From assembly GCA_026545765.1 (NCBI GenBank), contig CM048839.1, forward strand, positions 2,294,001 through 2,358,000: a stretch of 64,000 bases of DNA, read 5' to 3'. The DNA is from Plantago major (taxonomy: Eukaryota; Streptophyta; Magnoliopsida; Lamiales; Plantaginaceae). This document shows, in pieces, positions 57,693 to 64,000 of the stretch; position 1 is the first letter of the stretch; the number at the start of each line of letters is the position of its first letter. The position numbers and the translations under genes were made by a program. Below the pieces are notes generated by a model. The model was given only the letters and a program-made list of their open reading frames with translations, searched no databases and was not told where the DNA came from.

Positions 57693-60445
57693 ATGAAGCG
57701 AAAAACCCTAACCAGGGGAATTTCGAACAGTACTAGTTACAAGAAGAGGCAGAGGAAGAATTCCAGCTCAACAATGGTGAAAGGCTCGTTGGCTAACCAC
57801 CTGACACTGCAGCTGGACCAAGTGTCGCTCAACTTGCCCCCAATTCAACCTTCTCGCTTCCAGAACCTGCTCGATTCGGAAGCTCCGACTGGATCTACTG
57901 CCCTGGATTTCGATGGGACCGATGCTAGTGCTGCTGATGATAAGGATTTCATTCTCAGTCAGGATTTCTTCTGGTTAGTTACTGTTCGTTGTCAAAATCG
58001 GACCTTTTCTGCGTTTTTAAGTTTGATTTTATTGATGGATTGGCTGTTGATGTAGTACTCCTGATTATATTACTCCGGAAGTGCCTGCTGCGTTGAATTT
58101 CGATTGGGATGTGAACAAGGTATGGTTCGCATTTTGGCTTAATTTTCTTATTTGTTTCCAGTAATGGTTTTGAAAAGTTTAATTTTTAATCTGTAGTTTT
58201 TTTTTTTTTTTTTTGCAATTGATTGTTTGGTCTGGTAGCTGAGGTTAGTGGTAACATTGTGCTGCAGGAAAACATGCCTTGCCCCAAGTCGCCGGAGAAG
58301 ATTAAAACCGGGAGGAGCAAGAGGCAGAAAATAGGTGAGATTCGTCTATAAGATTCACATTTCTTTAGGTTTGCTTGGAAGACTTTAGATTTTCAAATGG
58401 CATATGTACACAACTACTTGTATGATTAATGTGTGCGGAGAGAAGGCAAAATGAGGAACTGTCTGAAGAGTGATTTTTTCCCCAAGTTGAACTAACTGTA
58501 TGTTGCTACATTAAGGTGTGATGGATTCGAGGCCTTTAGAAACAACAGTTATGCACTACTTACAGTTCTGGCATGTAATGTGCTTGATTCTTCCTTTTGA
58601 GGTAGTTGATCAAACATCAGCAAAGTACTATTGTAATTTCTACTTGGTTAGAGGAGCTGCTTAACCTGATCTCTGTTTGCATTACATGCTTCACTACACA
58701 CCCAGAACCTCTCTAAATGTTTTCAGTGTACAAGTGCTATTATATGTTTCCTAAAGCAACAGTTATGGAAGCCAACATCAACCACCTTGGTAATAAGCTG
58801 TGTGAGTTTATGAGGCTATAAGGTAATAGTTAATGCCAGCTATCAAGAACGAGGTCCTGCAGTAATCACAAGTTTTGTACTGCAATTGGATTCACCAATT
58901 TTCTTGCTCATCAGGAGTAGAGATGTACTTTTCTGAACATGTATTATTGTCAAATGCTTGTTTTCTTATAGTCTTACCTGTGTTTGAATTTTGCTTATGC
59001 TGATGCTTGGATGTAATATCCTCTCAGATGCTGACCTGGTAACATTTAATGAAGCACCCAATACCAGTGATCAAGAATTGTCTGATCTTGCAAGAGGTGC
59101 TATGGTTGCTGAGGAGAGTTTGACCGACAAGCCTATTCTATTGCAAAAGAATCACAGCTATGTTTCGCAGTCTGCAGTGGCTCTGCGCTGTAGAGTGATG
59201 CCCCCACCATGCCTTCGGAATCCATACCTTGAAGATGCATCAGATCTCGATGTTGATCGATACAGCAATCAAAGATCCAAATGTGCAGGTGCACTTTATT
59301 TTTGTTACTGTGGTGCTTTTCTTTTGTGCATGTGTGCGGACAGTGTTATACTTTTTAGTCTTGGAATGCAAATTTAAGTTGTCCTATGTTCTGAGGTTCT
59401 ACCAGATTTGTTGTTTTTATACATATTGTGACCTATCATACATGGACGAGCCTTCTACTATGCCATACACCCTCAGTAACACGTGCATTCTGTTTCTCCA
59501 GGTTTTCATCCTGTTGGCGTCGGTGGTGATGGCCTGTCACGCTACCGGACAGATTTTCATGAAATAGAGGTAAACTTGAAGGCAGCAACTAACGGTACCA
59601 TTGCTCATATTATGTGTTAAACAAATCCGCATTTAGTTTCAACTCTTATTCTTATTTTCCAGAAAATTGGCAATGGGAACTTCAGTTATGTTTACAAAGC
59701 CTTGAAGAGAATTGATGGTTGCATGTACGCTGTGAAACATAGCATGAGGCAGTTACATCAGGATACAGAAAGGTTTTTTCCTCCCCTTTTTTAAAAATGT
59801 TTTAGCTACTTTATTTATTGCCTATCTTTGGTTGAGGTCACCGATTATTAAGCTATGACAGGCGTAAGGCTCTGATGGAAGTTCAAGCTTTGGCAGCTCT
59901 AGGTCTGTTGCATAGCTTAGCCTTCTGATTTTGCTCATTGATTTACAATCAGTTTCACAAGAGGGTGACTTATTTTCCAATTTCCTTGCTTAGGTTACCA
60001 TGAGAACGTAGTTGGCTACTATTCTTCTTGGTTTGAAAATGAGCAGCTCTACATCCAACTGGAGTTGTGTGATCACAGCCTATGTGCCACAAAACCATCT
60101 AAAGTATTGACAGAGGGAGAAGCTTTGAAAGCTATGCATCAAGTGAGTGACTTCTTATGCTAGTACATATTTTAGCTATAATTTCAGGTCTAGGTCAGTG
60201 TTATCAATGTAAAGTATATGAATGTGAGATCATATAAAAAAAAATATTTTCAAATGTATGGCATTGAATTCTTACCAGTTTCTTCAGGACACTGCAATAT
60301 TAGGGATATCCCTGTAGCCCTGCCTATCTACAATGACTTGGGCTCCTTGTCTATTCTACTGTGGAAAATAACATTTATGTGATTAGTATTTCAAAGACTG
60401 GTCACATATATTAACTAAAAGTGATGTCTAAGGCCTAAAGGAGGC

Positions 60446-60542
<97 letters not shown>

Positions 60543-61604
60543 TTTTTAAATCTTTGGATGTCTTATGTAGTTGCTGGACTGAGTTTCTTTTGTTTAGTAT
60601 ACATAGGGACTCTTGTTACACATTATTCAGTATACATAGGCTTCACAATGTTACCTAACAAGATTCTAAATTTTGGCAGATTGCCAAGGCATTGCAGTTT
60701 ATACATGGGAGAGGGATAGCTCATTTAGATTTGAAACCAGATAATATATATGTTAAAAGTGGGGTATATAAGCTAGGAGATTTTGGTTGTGCAACTCTTC
60801 TCAACAAAAGCTTGCCGGTTGAAGAAGGGGATGCACGATATATGCCCCGAGAAATCCTTAATGATAATTATGATCACCTGGATAAAGTTGACATCTTCTC
60901 CCTTGGAGCAACTATTTATGAGCTCGTCAGAAGATCACCCTTGCCTGACTCAGGGCCCAATTTTCTCAATCTTAGGGAAGGAAAGCTCCCTCTTCTTCCT
61001 GGTCATTCGTTGCCATTTCAGAATTTACTCAAGGTAATCTAAGTTGTGCACAATATTGATATCATGCTTCATCAAAGGTTTTGATCATATTTGATTATTA
61101 TTATTATTAATTTTTTTTACAAAATTAAATTTATGATTGTTGCCTTCATTTAACTATTCTTATTAACACAAGTGGCTCATCGTTTGTGACATTTGTTATT
61201 GCGGGTTTCTCTTTTCTTCCCTTTTTTAATATTATTCTTTGGATAGATAATTGGTATTCAAGCTCCAGAAATACACTTTTTTTTTCCTTTTCCTAAGAGA
61301 CTAAGACCAGTTGTAAACAGTTGGTTTTGGAGACTACCACATGTAATGTAGACAATGGAGCTTTTTTTGAAAGAAAGAAAAAGGATCTCACACGAGATGA
61401 TATTGGCTACTTGCATATGTGCACGACCTTGAGTGCAATGTTTCTATTAGAGTATGTATTTGGTATCTGTAGTTAAGCTGTGGTCTTTTTCTGCATTGCA
61501 TTCAGGTCATGATGGACCCTGATCCAGTTAGGAGGCCTTCTGCTAAAGAACTAGTTGAGAATCCAATATTTCAAAGGATCCAAGGATATGGAAAACACAT
61601 GTAA
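57693..61604 (+). CDS. WEE1: WEE1 protein kinase
   Basis: Nuclear kinase that phosphorylates the inhibitory Tyr of CDKA and halts the cell cycle in the DNA-replication checkpoint downstream of ATR. Ten coding exons: 57693-57973, 58056-58119, 58268-58334, 59028-59288, 59502-59569, 59663-59772, 59862-59902, 59994-60142, 60680-61033, 61506-61604 (1494 bp; 497 aa, close to the 500 aa of Arabidopsis WEE1). The N-terminal regulatory part has KDFILSQDFFCTPDYITPE and SAVALRCRVMPPPCLRNPY, both diagnostic of plant WEE1. The kinase domain has IGNGNFSYV (249-257), Lys272, catalytic Asp364 in HLDLKPDN and DFG at 381-383. EEGDARYMP replaces the usual APE region, as in the family. It ends DPDPVRRPSAKELVENPIF. 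MKRKTL is my start; an in-frame ATG at 57576 would add 39 residues. Confidence 0.96.
60451..60534. repeat. (AT)n microsatellite in WEE1 intron 8
   Basis: About 42 uninterrupted AT repeats followed by a T-run. Likely length-variable and usable as a marker. Confidence 0.98.
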
Positions 61605-62542
61605 ACTAGGAGCCTACAGGTTCTAAGCTGCTTTTTCTTGTGTATGTATTTTTGTGGTATTGTGTACGGAGCTTTTTGCCGGCATGGGCCGGCTAGAGCT
61701 TGGAGCCAACGAGATGAGGAATTACAGTTTTCTCCTGTGCACCAAAATTTCCAACATGGTGCTAATTTTGTATACTACACTATAAATGAGGAGAAACTGT
61801 TGTATTTTTTATCATGATAAATGAAGTTTAATTGTGATGAAAGCTCTTCCACATTGATTTATATAATTTTCTTGCTCTTGCTATTTATTGTGTATAGTTA
61901 TTTCCTGAATCATGGCTGACACTGGTTTCAGCGAATTCAGTGGCTTATTTTGATATTCGTCAGCCAGCTCTATTACTATTACTGATAATTCCTCCAGCCT
62001 GTCATCTTAGTGGAACATCTCTAGTTCAGAATTCAGATAGCTTTCTTTCCTTTTTTTTTTTTTTTTGGAATATTTCTGATACTGTTATTGAAGTGATCAT
62101 TATTGAACTCATTTGATAAAAGAGACTTGATGTTTGTTGTGCTCTTTGTTAGAGACTTTGAGCCTGTTAATCTGCAGTAGTACCTTGTTTTAGCATGCAT
62201 GATCTTCCTTTTTATGTCGAAAACAAGGAATATATTCAGCTTAGATGATTACGAGCTATATTACTCATACATTGTAAATTGTCTTGATGCATTTGTCAAG
62301 TAAAGTAACGTTGTTTTCTGGTCATTTCACCCTTGCGCCACTTTTGGTAAGTTGCTGGTAATGTTATTAGTCTTCAACCTCCAATACAGTTGTCAAAAAA
62401 AAAAAACTGGCCTCTAACAAATTCTCCTTCCAATACAACCAACCGTTCCATTCCTATCTTCCCTCTCCATCTCTCAACAGAACATTAACCAACTCCACTC
62501 TCTTGCAATTCACTTCACAACAAAACCAGCCTAAGGCCTAGC
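61605..62542. other. WEE1 3' flank and spacer
   Basis: WEE1 3' untranslated region (to about 61840, where a run of TATAAATGAGG/ATGATAAATGAAG precedes the end), then AT-rich spacer with no gene recognised. Confidence 0.4.
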
Positions 62543-63697
62543 TGTGTTACCAATTCTGGTGTGTAAAGCCAATAATGAGCAACACACTTCCGCTGCATTC
62601 GTCTTCGGCGATCGTTAGGGTTTTGCCGGGGCGTTCGGATCGAAGCAATTCGAATCAGAACCGTGAGGTGAAGATTATTATTGTAAAGTTTGGAAACTCT
62701 GGAGGTTTGTCTGCAAAACTTGAAGACTTGAAGGGTTTATTTGCAAAGAAGGATGAGTTTAAGGCGCTGGATTGATCTGAGCCGTAGGATTATAACAGAA
62801 GCCTTATAATCGGATGGATGCTGCTTCTTGTGCCGTTATTCTCCTGTGTATATAACAGATTCTTCTTTGTTGTATAGATATATTCTCTTTCTGTATTCTT
62901 TCATCTGTAATCGAGAGTTGTGAGAGCGGTTAAGATCGTGGATAGCTAGAATCGTGGTTATCAACTCGGATTGAAGAGTTGTAGTTGTTCGATTGCAGTT
63001 TTTCGATCGGTTCTCTGTAAGCTTGTATTTCGATTTGGTGATTAGTGAAATCGTGATCGTTTTTCTCCCGAGCAGTAGGCTGATGTGGCGTGCCGAAGCT
63101 CGTTTAATCTTGTGTTGATTGTTATTGCTTTGATTCAATTACTGTTTGTTCGTATTTTGTGATTTAAGTGTGAAATCGCCATTTCCATTATTATCCATAG
63201 TTCTTCTTAATTCGTCTGTGTTTGATTAGTAAACCTAACAATTGGCGCCGTTTGTGGGAACAGATTAATCGTTTGTGTTTACTGATTGATAGATTACAGT
63301 GATCATGAGTTCTACACGTTTTGATGTTGAACGGTTTGATGGGAAGAATGATTTTGGATTATGGAGAGTGAAGATGCGAGCACTGTTAGTTCAACAGGGT
63401 GTAATCGAGGCATTGAAAGGGGCTGACAAGATGAGTGCTGAGTTAACTGCTGAAAGGAAGAATGAGATCTTAGAGAAGGCACATAGTACATTGATTCTTA
63501 GCCTGAGTGATAAAGTCTTGAGAGAAGTGTCAAAAGAAGACTCAGCTGCTGCATTATGGTTGAAATTAGAGAGTTTGTACATGACTAAATCCAAGGCAAA
63601 CAGGTTGTTCATGAAACAAAAGCTATACTCATACAAGATTGTGGAGGAAAGAAGCTTAGAAGATGTTGGTCCAGATAACGGCAAAGTAAAAGACTAG
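62543..63697 (+). mobile_element. Ty1/copia-type retroelement, 5' part (fossil)
   Basis: An LTR of about 700 bp (roughly 62543-63240, ending AGTAAACCTAACA) is followed by TTGGCGCCGTTTGTGGGAAC and, from 63305, the start of a copia Gag (FDVERFDGKNDFGLWRVKM, then an LWLKLESLYMTK motif typical of the UBN2 Gag domain). Gag is interrupted near 63690 by another repeat and the window ends soon after, so pol is not seen here. The element is broken as far as visible. The LTR resembles 21114-21804. The LTR start is approximate. Confidence 0.75.
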
Positions 63698-64000
63698 AGG
63701 GGGGGGGGGTGAATAGTCTTTTAAAACTTTTGTCGATAACAAATATTTCTCAGATATCTGAATAGATATCTGATACTTAGAATCAGAGTGCGGAAGACTT
63801 AATAAAGATAAGTGCAGAAACAGTTAATAAGTGTGTGTGTGTTGCTGAAGTATAAATACAGAAACGTAAATGACACAGCAAGTATAGTGGTATCTGGAGG
63901 TGGCGTAATCCTCCAACTAATCCACTTCGGTCTATCAGAGACCTAGAATTCACTAGAACAGATAATTGAGATTTCCTTACAATAATCCTATTCTAAGATT
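63690..64000 (+). mobile_element. second repeat inserted in the copia element (left end only)
   Basis: GACTAGAGGGGGGGGGGTGA starts a new sequence unrelated to Gag, running to the window edge. CTAGAGGGGGGTGAATAG-type starts are familiar from plant LTR elements, so this is probably the beginning of another LTR. Its other end is outside the window. Confidence 0.45.

Noticed and set aside
62575-62775. Small protein of 66 aa starting MSNTLPLHSS
   Set aside because: It lies inside the copia-type LTR and resembles no known protein.
1-64000. CRISPR arrays, operons, bacterial promoters
   Set aside because: The window is plant nuclear DNA with spliced genes; the repeats seen are minisatellites and transposons, not spacer arrays.

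Overview
The window is nuclear DNA of a flowering plant. The coding genes have short exons, GT-AG introns and long AT-rich spacers, and their products (phi-class glutathione transferases, ATG18a, plant WEE1, cytosolic-type HSP70) are of eudicot type. The PARB-like glutathione transferases suggest an asterid, perhaps Lamiales, but that placement is a guess from general resemblance.

Region 1 (1-18.1 kb) is a tandem cluster of six phi-class glutathione S-transferase genes (GSTF), all on the minus strand and all with the same three-exon layout (about 147, 49 and 449 bp of coding sequence). Copies 1-4 and 6 are tobacco-PARB-like. Copy 5 belongs to a second subtype. Copies 2 and 6 lack the usual catalytic serine. 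The spacers and introns hold Stowaway-type MITEs, a non-autonomous CACTA element, a Mutator-like TIR element and, inside the last intron of copy 6, a gypsy-type solo LTR.

Region 2 (18.1-28.2 kb) has no host gene. It holds MITEs, a long-TIR element, a copia-type LTR, Helitron ends with a piece of helicase gene, and a degenerate tandem array of about 1 kb.

Region 3 (28.2-43.3 kb) alternates two HSP70 genes with two further GSTF copies: HSP70-A (plus), GSTF copy 7 (frameshifted), GSTF copy 8, HSP70-B (minus), followed by the autophagy gene ATG18a (minus). Both HSP70 proteins lack the C-terminal tail and EEVD motif. GSTF copies 7 and 8 are recent duplicates of each other.

Region 4 (43.3-51.4 kb) is repeat-rich. 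It holds a MITE with an insertion, a tRNA-like SINE head, a low-complexity array, and a complete-looking mariner-like element of about 4.07 kb with both terminal inverted repeats. That element carries a transposase gene with one stop and, on the opposite strand, spliced reading frames that look like a passenger gene.

Region 5 (51.7-64 kb) holds an unrecognised 14-exon gene (minus, 515 aa predicted), the cell-cycle kinase gene WEE1 (plus, 10 exons, 497 aa predicted), and at the edge the 5' part of a copia-type retroelement interrupted by another repeat. The GSTF and HSP70 genes fit a stress and detoxification neighbourhood; ATG18a and WEE1 are single-copy housekeeping neighbours with no evident functional link to them.
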